Below are positions 23,803 to 35,120 of a stretch of 64,000 bases of DNA, one piece after another. The position numbers and the translations under genes were made by a program. The notes beneath the pieces are model-generated. The model was not told the DNA's origin, did not search any database, and saw only the letters and a list, made by a program, of their open reading frames with translations. Source of the stretch: Flabesymbios commensalis (taxonomy: Eukaryota; Annelida; Polychaeta; Terebellida; Flabelligeridae); NCBI GenBank assembly GCA_964017125.1, contig OZ024902.1, positions 38,243,836 to 38,307,835 of the forward strand. Direction: 5' to 3'. Position 1 is the stretch's first letter. Each line of letters begins with the position of its first letter.

Positions 23803-25085
23803 GCTCCCACCGTCACCGTGCGAAGGAGGGAGCTATGGAATCAGCCTGCGTATGGTCTTTCACCCCTTCTTTTGCCTATAACTTTTGAAGAAAATAACAT
23901 AGGATAACATTATTTGGTATGTGGGTCACTTCCAGGTGGATAATGGACAGGTTAAAATATTTAGGTCTCCACCCACTTTATGTGGTGGTGGAGACTTATT
24001 GTTTTTACCTTGTCCACCCGCCGCCGCAATTTGTTCCTGCTCTCACTCAAAAAAAAAACCCTAGGTATTTATTTCCAAATATTCGCAGTATGCATACTAG
24101 CCCTGGGGAATTTACCTGATAATTTGTTTTTTTTGCGTTTTTCAGTTTCTTCAACAAAATCCCAGGAAAGACCTTACCCTGGACGTGAGCTTAAAGCTTT
24201 TGGTGTGATTCTGATAATAAAAACTTTGCTTTTTTTACGTTTTAGTATTTTAGCGGATTTTTCTGTTTTGCGCATTTTGGCCATCATCGAAATTTGGTAA
24301 TATAACCATACACCCCTACTCAGATTGATCCGCTTCCTGGATTTGTTTTATGTTTGGTTTAAAGGAAAGACCTTACCCTGCACATATATATTTCAGTTTT
24401 GCTCATTTTGGCTATCATCAATATTTGGTAATTTAGCTATACACCCCTGCCGCCTCAGATTATTTCTAATTATTTGGAGTATACATATTGACCCTAGGGA
24501 ATTTGCCCTGTGAATTTTTTGGGGCGTTTTTTAGCTTCTTCCACAAAATCCAAGATGGCCGCCAAAATCCTATGTCACTCTCTGGAGCTTGAACTGCTTC
24601 ATGGATTTGTTTCATGTTTAGTTCAAAGGAATAACCCTACCCTGGATGTGTGCTGATTCGTTTTTTGTGTGATGATGATAATGAAAACTTAGATTTTGTA
24701 CTTAAGGATTTTAGCTGAGATTTTAGTTTTGCTCATTTTGACTATTATCCAAATTAGGTAATATGGTTATACAGCTCAAATTTTATCTTTTGGGTATTCG
24801 CAGTGGCCCTGAGAAATTTAATCAGGAGAATTTTTTTTTCAACAAAATTCAAGATGGCCGACGAATCACATGTTACTCTCAAGACCTTGCCGGCTTCACC
24901 GATTTGTTCCAAGGAAGCAACTTACCCTGGCCATAATGTTGATTAGATTTTGGTGTGAATCTGACATCACATTTTCACGTGGCTTACATATATAATTGGT
25001 GAATGTACTGTATTTCTCCAAAATTAATGTACAATGTGGGGCGGGTGGAGACGCAAGCTTTGCCCCTCAGGCAAATCTAGTTTTT
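23803..25085 (+). repeat. Tandem family R3, same-strand copy
   Basis: Begins AGCTCCCACCGTCACCGTG and ends GAGACGCAAGCTTTGCCCC. Units carry CAAGATGGCCGCC (24550) and CAAGATGGCCGAC (24850) boxes. The same order appears inverted at 35121-36785. A related AGCTCCC-edge lies inverted at about 46180-46220. Confidence 0.8.
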
Positions 25086-25763
25086 ATCTGAGTTCAATGC
25101 ACCAAAAAATACTGGATGTCCATGCTGTTACCACAACATTTTCGATATTAAAAAGCTCCAGCATAAAAGGCACGATATTGGATGTCTTAAGTCAGTGTGT
25201 TGGAAAGCAAAATATTTCATCGTTCCTAAAATGTGAAAAGACTCAATATCAGACATGTGATCTATTACATGCAGTCTATTACTATAACTTCATAATGCTT
25301 CTATAACTATTACAGTCTTTGAGTTAAATTACTATTACTCTACCATCTATTACTATTACAATAATTTTTTGTCACCATTTCCAAAGAGATAACAAGCTAT
25401 ACTGCTATCATATATTTTCCATATCCATTTTTATGATAACAAACATCAAATCATATCTATTTTGAGACTATTTAATACAAATTGAAAATATTTTTACTAA
25501 TTTATTGTATAATTGGCATTTGTTCAGATATAATGATATCTGGACACTACGTTAGCCTGCAATGTGACATGTTAGCCATGATAACCCTGCGTGAATGTTA
25601 GTTAAGACAAAACAGTGTGCGATAAAATATTTAAGGGTTCTGTCTAAAAATGATATGTTTGTATTTAATAACATGTTAAAATTTGTTTTGGCGTAATTTA
25701 AGGCCGTTAGGGTTAATTAAATTTCGCCAACCGGCGATTATCGCCGTCATAACACTGTCTGTA
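25086..25763. other. Spacer, nothing recognised
   Basis: AT-rich, with short TATTACTAT runs around 25265-25360. No repeat or gene was matched. Confidence 0.3.
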
Positions 25764-25873
25764 CACCAGCAAACACGGGGCATTCACCCATTGCTGTTTA
25801 AATGTTGCCCACCGACTTTGACGCTGGTCCAACATTTTAACAGCATGGGGAGAATGCTATGTGTTTGCTGTGC
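25764..25873. mobile_element. CCCAGCAAACAC-type MITE
   Basis: ACCAGCAAACACGGGGCATT ... GAATGCTATGTGTTTGCTG; preceded by TA. Right terminus slightly degraded. Confidence 0.75.
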
Positions 25874-26049
25874 TGACCATCAGTGCCAAAAGATCAAAGG
25901 TGTTTGACAAAGGGTGTTTGTCTCGATACTGTTTAGGCATTAAGATTTTAAGTTGCGCTTCATTGACCATCAATAACGGTAATTAAAGTACGTTCTTCTT
26001 TACACATTGAGCTGTATAAACAAATATCATGCCGGCAACTGACTCGCCT

Positions 26050-26190
26050 CCCAGCAAACAAGCCTGAATTTACCATAGTCATCTTCATGCACTACGAGCC
26101 GCGAATTGTTGTAGTGGATGAACATGATTTGATGTGGTTTGAAAATTTTAAAAAAATGTATTGGTAAACCTGTTTCATGGAAATTTTCTA
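26050..26190 (+). mobile_element. Chimeric junction: CCCAGCAAACA end fused to a hairpin-MITE fragment
   Basis: CCCAGCAAACA at about 26052 is followed at once by GCCTGAATTTACCATAG, the interior of the 18789-type MITE, without its TTAA-CCC end. The hairpin arm is shortened. Confidence 0.55.
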
Positions 26191-26509
26191 CTATTACCCC
26201 ATCCCTGCTCAATAAGTCTGCGAAACATTTTGTAATTCACCTTAATAACATGGTGCAACATAAATTAATTTTATTACACAACCTCCTTGATACATAATCC
26301 GCTATAAATTAATTATAGGTAATCTGTTGATCCAGTTTTCAAAGCAGTGTCAGAGAAATGTTCCATTTCTTCATGACTTTATTTGTTGTTCCCGAAAATA
26401 ATCACATTTATCAGAACTATTTAATAAAACATTATGGTAACAGCATTGACACTCTTGTCAAAACATTCACCTTGGACTTCGCAGAAAATAGTAACTAAAT
26501 GTCATTAAC

Positions 26510-26870
26510 GGGACATACCCAGGTCTAAAATCATCAAAAATCGGTGATTTTATTTTGGCTTCTTAATATGACCATATGATGTAAACATGTCCATAGACTA
26601 GAACTGCAAAAGTTTTTGAATTTTTGTGCTGCGCACTTACCAGTTAGGCTAGATATAGAGACCAAATTCCCGTATTTCTTATTTTTGACATGGTTGTCAG
26701 TAATTAGAAATCAGAAATTTCGTCTCTTTATCTAGCCTAACTGGTGAATGCGCAGCACAAAAAAATAAAAAACTTTCTAGTCTATGAACATGCTTGCATC
26801 ATAATGGTCATACTACTAAGCTAAAATAAAATCACCGATTTTTTTATGATTTTCAACTTTTGAGCCAACT
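26510..26870. mobile_element. Foldback element with ~150-bp inverted arms
   Basis: The left arm (GGTCTAAAATCATCAAAAAT ... GTGCTGCGCACTTACCAGTT ... CTAGATATAGAGAC) is repeated inverted on the right (GTCTCTTTATCTAGCC ... GCGCAGCACAAA ... ATCACCGATTTTTTTATGAT). A second copy is at 33437-34545. Confidence 0.85.
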
Positions 26871-26951
26871 TTTCAGTTGAAATGTATGTGGTGACTGGAC
26901 ACGATAAGTGTCCGTTAGTATTTCCTGGGCCCGTATTCTCGTACAAGTTAC

Positions 26952-27017
26952 GATAAATCGTAGGCTTTGGATTGGTCGAGATGGCCATCTCGACCAATCC
27001 AAAGCCTACGATTTATC
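26952..27017. repeat. Perfect 66-bp palindrome with no spacer
   Basis: The centre ATGG|CCAT lies at 26984/26985. Arms of 33 bp match without error (AGGCTTTGGATTGGTCGAG and complement); pairing continues to about 26948-27021 with one mismatch. Confidence 0.95.
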
Positions 27018-27150
27018 ATAATGTATGCACACTCACATACATGCATACCCCACGGGTCCCAACTAATAACACTTATAACGATGACCCGGCACTGGTGGCC
27101 CAGCATCAGCGATTATGACCAAACATGAAAACATTATATTGGATAGCATT

Positions 27151-27248
27151 CCCAGCAAACACGAGACGTTCAGCCGGTGTTGGTACAATGTTGGGCCAGC
27201 GTCGCAGACGGTGGGCCAACATTGTGTGAACGTCTCGTGTTTGCTAGG
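27151..27248. mobile_element. CCCAGCAAACAC MITE, well preserved
   Basis: CCCAGCAAACACGAGACGTT ... AACGTCTCGTGTTTGCTAGG with a GTTGGGCCAGCGTCGCAGAC core; flanked by TT on both sides. Confidence 0.85.
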
Positions 27249-27392
27249 TTGTATTGGAAACAAAGTTGACTCCCTGAATAGGGCTTAAATTTGTTGGTCT
27301 TAAACTGCCGATCATCTTCAGAATGGGCATGCATAGGTCACAGTATATACAGTAAGCATACAGTTTGATTGCATTCAGCTGAGTAGCTATAA

Positions 27393-27620
27393 CAGGGGCG
27401 GATCTAGCCTTTTAATGAAGGGGGGGGGTTGAAAATTTGACAAAAAAAATATTTTACTGTAAATGGGATCGAGGAGCTCGCCCCCCGGGGAAATTTTTGA
27501 TTTCCAGAGGTTTTCTCATGCAATCTAAGGCATATTGTCGCTGTTTCTCCCTCAGTATATCACCAAATCATAAGGAAACCCCTAAATAAGGTGAAGATTT
27601 TTTTCTTGGATCCGCCACTG
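27393..27620. mobile_element. CAGGGGCGGATC / GATCCGCCACTG MITE (hAT-like ends)
   Basis: Left end CAGGGGCGGATCTAGCC, right end GGATCCGCCACTG; TATAA flanks both sides. Ends of this wording are common among hAT-derived MITEs of animals by recollection, but the short flanking duplication (5 bp seen) does not fit the usual 8 bp, so the superfamily is unsure. Confidence 0.65.
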
Positions 27621-27644
27621 TATAACCTGATTACAAGACTAACG

Positions 27645-27750
27645 CTGTTTTAATGTTAATGCTGGCCTAACATTGAACCAACATTGGAAAAATGTACAAT
27701 GTTTGAGGGAAAGTCCTCCTGCCCAGCAAACGCAAAACATTTGTATAACA
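27645..27750. mobile_element. Decayed CCCAGCAAACAC-type MITE pieces
   Basis: CTGGCCTAACATTGAACCAACATTGG and, separately, CCCAGCAAACGCAAAACA at about 27722 are family pieces in broken order. Confidence 0.45.
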
Positions 27751-27937
27751 CTTGCTCTTAATGCGGTTTTGGGTATGAAACGCATATTTAGTATTATTAT
27801 GGAATGAGGCCTAGGCCTACCCACGGGCACTATTGCATTCTGGGGGACCCATGTCCTGCGAATTTTGACAGTTGACGATAACTTTGAACATGATCCAATA
27901 TTTGCTATATCCAAAAGCAGGAGAAACCCTGATGCCA

Positions 27938-30375
27938 GATATCCGGCGAACCGAGCTAGATAGCTAAACCATTACTATAAAACAAAATGTGAGGTTTCGT
28001 GGGGTTGATGCACCCTGCAAAACTTTTCTCTTGATCAAATTCAAAATGGCCGTCTGTCGGCCGTTATTTACTTTCGCATACATCCATTATTTGGTAAACC
28101 ATGCTTGATAGCTAGACCATTACTATAAAACAAAATGTGAGGTCTCCGGGGAGGATGCAACATGAAAAGTTTAAACTTGATCGAATTCAAAATGGTCGAC
28201 TACCATCCGTTATTTACTAAAATATGTCTTATGTCTGGTAAACTGTGCTAGAGTAGGTCTTAAATTGGCTAGTTTGTTGGTTTTAAAACTCTTGAAAAGG
28301 TCTTAAATTTGCTTATCCAAAAGCTGCAGAAAACCTAATGCCAGATATCTGGTAAACTGTGCTAGAAAGCTAGACAATACTATAAAACAAAATGTGAGGT
28401 GTCAGTCGAGGATGTACCCTGCAAAATTTTGCCTTCATTAAATACAAAATGGCCACCTATCGGGCATCATTTACTTTTAGAAACCCGATATTTGGTAAAC
28501 CCTTCTAGATGGCTAAACCATTACTATAGATGCAGGGGAGTATGCACCCTGCAAAATTGTACTTGATCAAATTCAAAATGGTCGCCTATCGGAAATTATT
28601 CAAACAGCCCTCGCCGAGGCGGGCTGCTTACTGTATTCCACACGGTCCGCCACCGCAGTTATATTTTTCTTTTCAAGATAGCTACAATTCTATCAACTTT
28701 TGCTTCCCCATACTTCACATAGCGGGCGGGGGCCCTAGGGTAGTGGTTAGCACCGCTGCCTTTCACGCCAGAGTCCGGGGTTCGGTTCCCGGTCTCGGCG
28801 TTTTCAAAGAAACAAAATTGTTTCTTCCCCATCCACGTGTGAAAGTTAGTATTGTGGGGAGCCTCCGTGACCGAGAGGTAGCGTGCTCGGCCTCAGACCG
28901 CCAGGGCTCGAATTTCGAATCCTGTGTCTGGAGAACAGTGTCATCTCAATCATCTCACCATCCTCAGGAGGTTCTCCTGGCCCAGTTTAGCCTATATGTG
29001 CACAAAGGTGGCCTAAAGCCCGATTCATTTCATTTCATTTACTTCACATAGCAATCATATACCACCGGGGAATTGTTTTGGTGACATTTTGAAAAAAAAA
29101 AAAATAGCAAAGTAGCTTGATCATGCATATAGAACAAAATGTAAGGACTCGCACAAGGACAACCAAGGACAAATTTCGTAGAAATAAAATCCAAAATGAC
29201 CGACTGACGGTCATAATAGCTGAAGCGGTACCCCAGCAGGCCTAATTTAAAATAAACCTTGAGAAAGTTTGCTGGTCTATATTCAATTTGAAATTGCCGA
29301 CTGGCGATAACGCGGGACTGCTTTAGTGTTCGTTTCCAAACACTCTTTCTATTTACTTTCATGAGTCCTATATTTGGTAAAATGTGCTAGATAGCTAGAC
29401 CATTATTATAAAACAAAGTGTAAGATTTCAGGATGAGGATGCACCCTGAAAAATTTAAACTCCACCGAATTTAAAATGACTGACTACCCATTATTTACTT
29501 CAAAGTCGGGTTTCAGGGGAGGATGTACCCCTAAAATTTTGATATAATTCAAAATTGCTGCCTATAGGCCACCATTTGCTCTCACATGTGAGCTGGGCAA
29601 AATGGCTAGATCATTACAATAAAACATAATGGGAGGTTTAAAGGTAGGATGCATCCTGCGAATGTCTACTTGATCAAATTCAAAATGGTCTATCAGCCAT
29701 TATTAACTTTCACATTCCAGATATTTAGTAAACCGTGCTAAATGGCTGAACCATTAATATAAAACCAAATGTGAGGTTTCATGTGGAATATGCACCATAA
29801 AAAGTTCAAACTTGATCGAAGTCAAAATGGTAGACTATCATCCGTTATTTACTTCAATATACGTGATATAATTATGGTAAACCTACCCGCTAAACCAGGC
29901 TACTCACATTGCGTGGAGCCTGGCCGCAGTGACCGCCATTTTTCCACAGCAGGTTGTGTAAAACAGACACTGACTCAGCCTACCGAAAAGACCGAGAGGG
30001 GTGTAGGTCATATGCAGCTAGCGCGCTGCTGATCACAGTAGAACCATGCCGCTAAAACATGGCGGTCACTGTGTCAGAGCCTTGCGATGTCATCTAGGTA
30101 TGGTAAAACGATTACTGTAAAACAAAAAGTGAGGTTTCAGGGAGGATGCACCCCAACAAATTCGACTTGATCAAATTCAAAATGGCCGCCCATCGGCCAT
30201 TATTTATTTTATCTAAATTGTGCTAGATAGCTTGACCATTACTATAAAAGAAAATGTGTGGTTTCAAGGAGGGATAGGCCTAGGCCCCCTATGCCATGAA
30301 AATGCACAATTATGTCAGGCAAACCGTGATAGATAGCAAGACCATTACTCTAAAGCAAAGAGTTGTGATTATAGG
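27938..30375 (+). repeat. Tandem family R4, ~145-bp units
   Basis: The phrase CCATTACTATAAAACAAAAT (with variants) recurs about eleven times between 27970 and 30350. It is followed each time by 'gtgaggtttc...aggatgcaccctg...ttgatcaaattcaaaatggccgcc'. A SINE interrupts the array at 28724-29039, and 29915-30080 holds a smaller insertion with inverted CAGTGACCGCCAT / ATGGCGGTCACTG. Confidence 0.85.
28724..29039 (+). mobile_element. Full-length tRNA-derived SINE with two tRNA-like units
   Basis: Perfect 13-bp target-site duplication TACTTCACATAGC (28711-28723, 29040-29052). Unit 1 has pol III box A-like TAGTGGTTAGCACC (28741) and box B GGTTCGGTTCC (28779). Unit 2 (from about 28858) has GACCGAGAGGTAGCGTGCTC and GGGCTCGAATTTCGAATCC. 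The tail is TTCATTTCATTTCATTT. The long open frame across it is an artefact of the GC-rich tRNA-like sequence. Confidence 0.92.
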
Positions 30376-30394
30376 CTGATTTATCACCACAAGA

Positions 30395-30780
30395 GGAAGG
30401 TTATGATTTTGGTCGTGTTAGTTTGTTGTCCTTACTTTTTATTTAAATGGTAAATGTGCAACCCCAAATTTTAAAATCTTACGCCATTCTAGTCTATGGA
30501 CATGTTGACATATTATTATAGACATTTGAAGAAGCCAAATAATGATGATTTTGGCCTGATATTAAGTCCCTTTGAAAAGTAATCAACGGATTTGCATGAT
30601 TTTTTTACAAGATACACGTGTCTTTAGCCAAGGAACAATCGGTTAGATTTTGAGGATGATCAGGATTACGATCCGGATCATAATCAAGATCGCACAGATT
30701 TCCACCAAACTTTTACCAGTGGTGTAACCCGGGCCAAGGACCAATACACTAAATTGTGGGGATGAGTCGGATTACGATCT
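30395..30780 (+). repeat. GGTTATGATTTTGGTCGTG repeat, diverged copy, with foldback-element debris
   Basis: Shares AATCAACGGATTTGCATGAT and GGTTAGATTTTGAGGATGATC with 18175-18400. Between the halves (30470-30570) is a piece of the 26510-type foldback (TAGTCTATGGACATGTTGAC...AATGATGATTTTGGCCTGA). Confidence 0.55.
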
Positions 30781-30794
30781 GGTCTAGTTTCAAT

Positions 30795-32765
30795 CCCCCG
30801 CATGTAGGGGAAGGGGAATTTTAGTCGCGCCAGGATTCAGGTTTTCTTGTGGGCGCAAAACTCAAAAACAACTATCAATTTTTTTCAAATTTTAACATGA
30901 CATTCCTAGCAACATGGGGATGTGCAATTAAGTGATTTTTTAAAGATGCTAGCAAAATTCAAAATGGCCGCTAGAGGTCAACTCCAAAATATTTTGTGGG
31001 CGCAAAAACTTAAAGTTAGAAATTATTCAACTTTCACTACCACATCCCCCACGATATGAAGATGTGCAAGTGACTTTTTCAAGGTTTTACTGAAATTCAA
31101 AATGGCCGAGACGGATTAACTTCAAATTTTTTGTTGGGCGCAAGATCTCAAAAAATTAGTTTCGTCATTTTTTTGGAAATTTCAACATCACAATCCTAGC
31201 AACATGGGGATGTGCAGGTGATTTTTTAAAGATACCACCAAAATTCAAAATAGCCACCAGAGGTCAACTCCAATTTTTTTTGTGAGCGCAAAAACTTACA
31301 GTCAGAAGTTATGTAAATTTTATAATTACATTCCCCATGATATGGAGATGTACAGGTGATTTGTTTTAAGGTTTTACAAAAATTCAAAAAGGCCGCCACT
31401 AAATAATTTTTGTGGTCGCAAGAATTGAAGTCAGAAATTTTACAAACACATCACTTATCATCTGGAAATGTGCAGGTGATTTTACTGAAATTTAAAATGG
31501 CCACCACAAGTCGATTTTTAAAATATTTGTGTTCGCAAAAACTGTAACCTAATTTAAGGTGGGGGGGGGGGGTGATATGGCTGATTTCACAAAAGTGGTC
31601 ACAATAGCAGCTTTTTGGGGGCACGAAATCGACAGTGAATAACAGAAACACTAATTACTGTATCTTACTAATGTTTTTATTATTTGGTAGTTTAGATACG
31701 TGGCAGACACCAAAGTCACCATCCTAAGGATTGCAATAGCCTTTCACAATTAAAAAAAATAAAACCTAGAAAAATATTTTTTTATGACGGGAAAAATACT
31801 GCTATTGTGACCATTTTCGTCCTAAAAAATAAGTCACGATAGCACTGAAAAAAATAGGTTGTCACGTGCAGAACTGGAACCCTATTGGAAAGCGTATTAT
31901 CTGATAAGATAAAGTACCATTCAATGTTTCATCATTTAAATTTTCAGGTGACTTGTGAATAATTTGAACGCTAAAAATATTGTCTTAAAGTAGGGCACCC
32001 TAGTGGTTAAATTTACGTTCTGTCCGAATTTTTGTCACAATATCAAAATTGTATAATGGCCACTGTGGGTGAAATAATTATTTAGTGCGATCTTGATGCC
32101 CCACAATAAAATCAGCAGAAAAAATTGTACCAGGAGGTTCAGTACAGAACAATAATTCCATGCCAAGTATTTCATGGCGAAGGACTTAAACCATTTCGTC
32201 CTAATTTAAAAAAAAAGTCACAATAGCACAATACCCACAATTATGTCACGATAGCAAGCAAGTGTATGCCACGATAGCAAACAAACAAATGTCGCTGGTC
32301 ACTTTTTCAATTGTAGAAATAAAAGATGAGCATAATGTTCTTATAAAATCGCCCAAATGCTATCACACTAAAATGAAAAGGTGTCGTTAGTTGTACTAGG
32401 TTGCTGTGTATGACCGAGTTTAAAATACTCGATTTGATATTGGGGCAAAAAGACAAATTTGGACAATTGCTGCTATCGTGACAATTAGATACATGATAAA
32501 TGTTCTTTTGTCTCTCTTTCACGATAGAATATTTTTAAATCAGCTTTTTTACCTCTAAAATATATGTATTTCGACAATGTTTACCAACTATTTGTTTTGA
32601 TATAATACTTATTCAGTTTTATCCTTAACTTTGTATATTTGCTATCATGACTTCTGCTAGCCAGACCAGAATTGCTTTATGTCACGATAGCAAGTGATGT
32701 TCATCGGGAAAAAAATTGTCTCGTTTTTGTGAAATCAGCCATATCGGACTTCAGGCCTCTTGTTA
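30795..32765 (+). repeat. Tandem family R2, interrupted copy
   Basis: 30795-31573 follows the 15687-16590 block nearly unit by unit. The family terminus GGACTTCAGGCC resumes at 32746, so 31574-32745 is an insertion. Confidence 0.8.
31574..32745. mobile_element. Undescribed 1172-bp element with 21-bp perfect TIRs and repeated GTCACRATAGCA motifs
   Basis: TIRs GATATGGCTGATTTCACAAA(A) at 31574-31594 and the exact complement at 32725-32745. The 12-mer GTCACRATAGCA or a one-base variant occurs at 31598, 31833, 32217, 32245, 32268 and 32681 on +, and at 31800, 32471 and 32640 on -. Two internal blocks (from about 31812 and 32191) share CCATTTCGTCCTAA plus the motif. No transposase frame is visible. 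A non-autonomous DNA transposon is the best guess, the motif being a possible transposase-binding site; the superfamily is unknown. Confidence 0.75.
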
Positions 32766-33436
32766 CTTTCAGACTTGGGACTCTTAGGCCTAATTATCTT
32801 GATTGTTGACACTAATAACACTACACAACATCGCTGCAATCAAATTCTAATTCGGGCAGGAGCACTTGGACTTCTATGGTCTTGTTCATCTACTTAAAAG
32901 CACCTAATGCACTAAAACTAAGTAAAATGTATTGCCATTTAGAAGATTTTTGTCCTTAGAAATAGTGTTTGCAAAATTCATGAAAAGCGGTTGTTCAATT
33001 GACTGGAAAATCAATCGGTATTTACCAAAGCAAATGTGAATCCTACGACATGTATATAATTATAGGCCCTAATATAGGGACAATTAATTCAGAAAACCAG
33101 ATACGTTTTGGCTGCAAACTCGAATTCTGTTTTGAATAAATATAGCCTAATAGTTTTTATCACAATTCATTTCCTTGAGCTATCCAGAAAACCATTCTAT
33201 ATAAATCAATGAATATGGATGGTAAATATATATATAACCAATTATTTTCTTGGGTCTCTTTTGAACCAAACATATGACCCTTCGAGCAGCACACCTGCTT
33301 TAAATGCTTTAAATGTAGGCCCCTATAGAACAGAACGTCTTAAAGAACTTTCATAAGGCCTATGTGACACTAGTCTTGAATATGGGGCATGTTTCCCTAT
33401 GAGATCTCTCTAAGTAGAAGGATGTGGACAGTTAAA
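32766..33436. other. Spacer, nothing recognised
   Basis: Mostly unique AT-rich sequence with no convincing gene or repeat. Confidence 0.3.
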
Positions 33437-34545
33437 GGGACATGCCAAGGTCTAAAATCATCAAATAATCGGTGATTTTATTCTGGCTTCTTAATATGAC
33501 CATATCATGATCTAAACATGTCCATAGACTAGAACTGCAAAAGTTTTCTTAATTTTTGTGCTGCGCACTTCAATCAATCAATCAATAAAACTTTTATAGC
33601 GCCTATATCCGCAGCGGACCGAGCTCAGAGGCGCACAAATCATCAGCGTGATCATGTGTCATAATCGAGGCCAATGCAGGTTCGTCAACAGGGAGCCGGG
33701 CTGCTGAGGGACTAGGGTGGAAAAGCCAAGTCAAATAGGTGAGATTTAAGTAATTTCCGGAATGTTAAGATTGTTTTGGCATTACGTATTGGCACATGCA
33801 GGGCGTTCCATAAGGCTGGACCAGATATAGAGAAAACTCTTGACCCAGTCTCAGTCTTTATACGAGGAGCAACAAATCTATTCGAATTAGTGGAGCGTAG
33901 ATATTTTGAGCATTTCGGCCGAACAAGTAAATCAGCCAGATATGCAGGTTGGTTTACTTTTAGGGTTCGGAAAGTTATTGCGCATATTTTAAAATGAATG
34001 CGAAACTTGACAGGAAGCCAATGTAATCGTTTTAGAATTGGAAAGAAACGACTAAATCGTGGATCCTTGGCTACTACTCTTGCAAGGCATTTTTGAACGA
34101 GTTGTAATCTAGCGATATCCTTTTCTGGCATATTGTGAAAAAGCGAGTTACAATAATCTAACTTACTACTGAAGAGTGCCACTGCAATTTGCTTGGCAAG
34201 ATCTAAGGACAGACTTTTCGAATTCGACGCAGGTCACGGATATGATAGAAGCATGCCCTACATGTTTGGGATATATATGTGTTTTCGGAAATTCAGGCTA
34301 CTGTCGAATAGTACACCAAGATTTTTTAGCTGATGTAGATGGATTTGTGTCTTGACCTAGAAGTAAGCATGGGAAATTATTCAAGATTTTTTCTCGTTGA
34401 AGTTTGGTCCCAATAAGAAGAAATTCTGTCTTGCTAGGATTAAGCACTTACCAGTTAGGCTAGATATAGAGACGAAATTCCCATATTTCTTATTTTTGAC
34501 ATCATTGTCAATAATTAGAAATCAGGAATTTCGTCTTTTTTTCGA
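33437..34545. mobile_element. Second copy of the foldback element, split by a LINE
   Basis: The left arm 33437-33570 (GGTCTAAAATCATCAAAT ... GTGCTGCGCACTT) and the centre 34444-34545 (GCACTTACCAGTTAGGC ...) match 26510 onward. The right arm is cut off after about 34540. Confidence 0.8.
33571..34443 (-). mobile_element. 5'-truncated CR1/L2-type LINE nested in the foldback element
   Basis: Minus-strand translation gives typical CR1/L2 RT C-terminal sequence: NPSKTEFLLIGTKLQ, SAKNLGVLFDSSLNFRKHI, then in 33712-34182 SKLDYCNSLFHNMPE, LKRLHWLPVKFRIHFKI, FSISGPALWNALH and KLLKSHLFDLAFPP. The 3' end is a GCGCTATAAAA...TTGATTGATTGATTG tail, typical of these LINEs. GCACTT flanks both sides (33565-33570, 34444-34449), a short target-site duplication inside the foldback. 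Confidence 0.9.
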
Positions 34546-34984
34546 ATAATATTTTGAGTGGTGTAAACATAATCGTGTCTTAACTCCCCCAAAAGGATGT
34601 TTAGCCGCTGTGTTGTGTGAGACAGAAACTACTAGAATGCAACTGTGTAGCCGACTCCAACTGTGCACTACAAACAACGGCATATTGCTGAGCAGATTCG
34701 AGTGTCGTATGGAAGGCCTACTATGAGGCGGCATGTCAAACAGCAGTATCTACTTACTTTACAAGTCATATTAGCAAATAATGCCTTTTGGCTTTACATT
34801 AGGCATACATGGCATGGTCGTCGGTCACAACCACACAGTGACGCGTCCAGAACTTGGATAAACTTTTATGCTCACAAACCATCATCATTCATAGCCTACA
34901 AAAAATATTATAAAGGCTTTAATAGGCTATAGGCTTGAATAGTGAGTCTAATAATTATAGCCATGAAAATATTTATTAAAAAAA
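34546..34984. other. Spacer, nothing recognised
   Basis: Short open frames occur on both strands, but no product is recognisable. Confidence 0.3.
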
Positions 34985-35110
34985 ATAATGGCTGATAAAC
35001 GGTCATTTTGAATTTGACATTTTTCAGGTCGCATCCCACCCTGAAACCTCACATTTTGCTTATATAGTAAGAGGCTAGCTATCTATCACGGCTCGCCAGA
35101 TATGAGCAAT
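34985..35110 (-). repeat. Inverted fragment of tandem family R4
   Basis: CGGTCATTTTGAATTTGAC ... GCATCCCACCCTGAAACCTC ... TAAGAGGCTAGCTATCTATC is the complement of one R4 unit. Confidence 0.65.
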
Positions 35111-35120
35111 ATCAAAGTAA

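Noticed and set aside
28741-28800. Possible host tRNA gene
   Set aside because: It has box A and B wording, but the anticodon arm is imperfect and it forms the head of a dispersed SINE with a TTCAT tail.
28530-29051. 173-residue open frame, and its twin of 118 residues at 63448-63804 (-)
   Set aside because: Both are translations of the same tRNA-derived SINE bounded by perfect target duplications; not protein genes.
31451-31651. Open frames within the R2/R3/R4 arrays (also at 36252, 35257, 36603)
   Set aside because: They follow the tandem units and shift with them; no conserved product.
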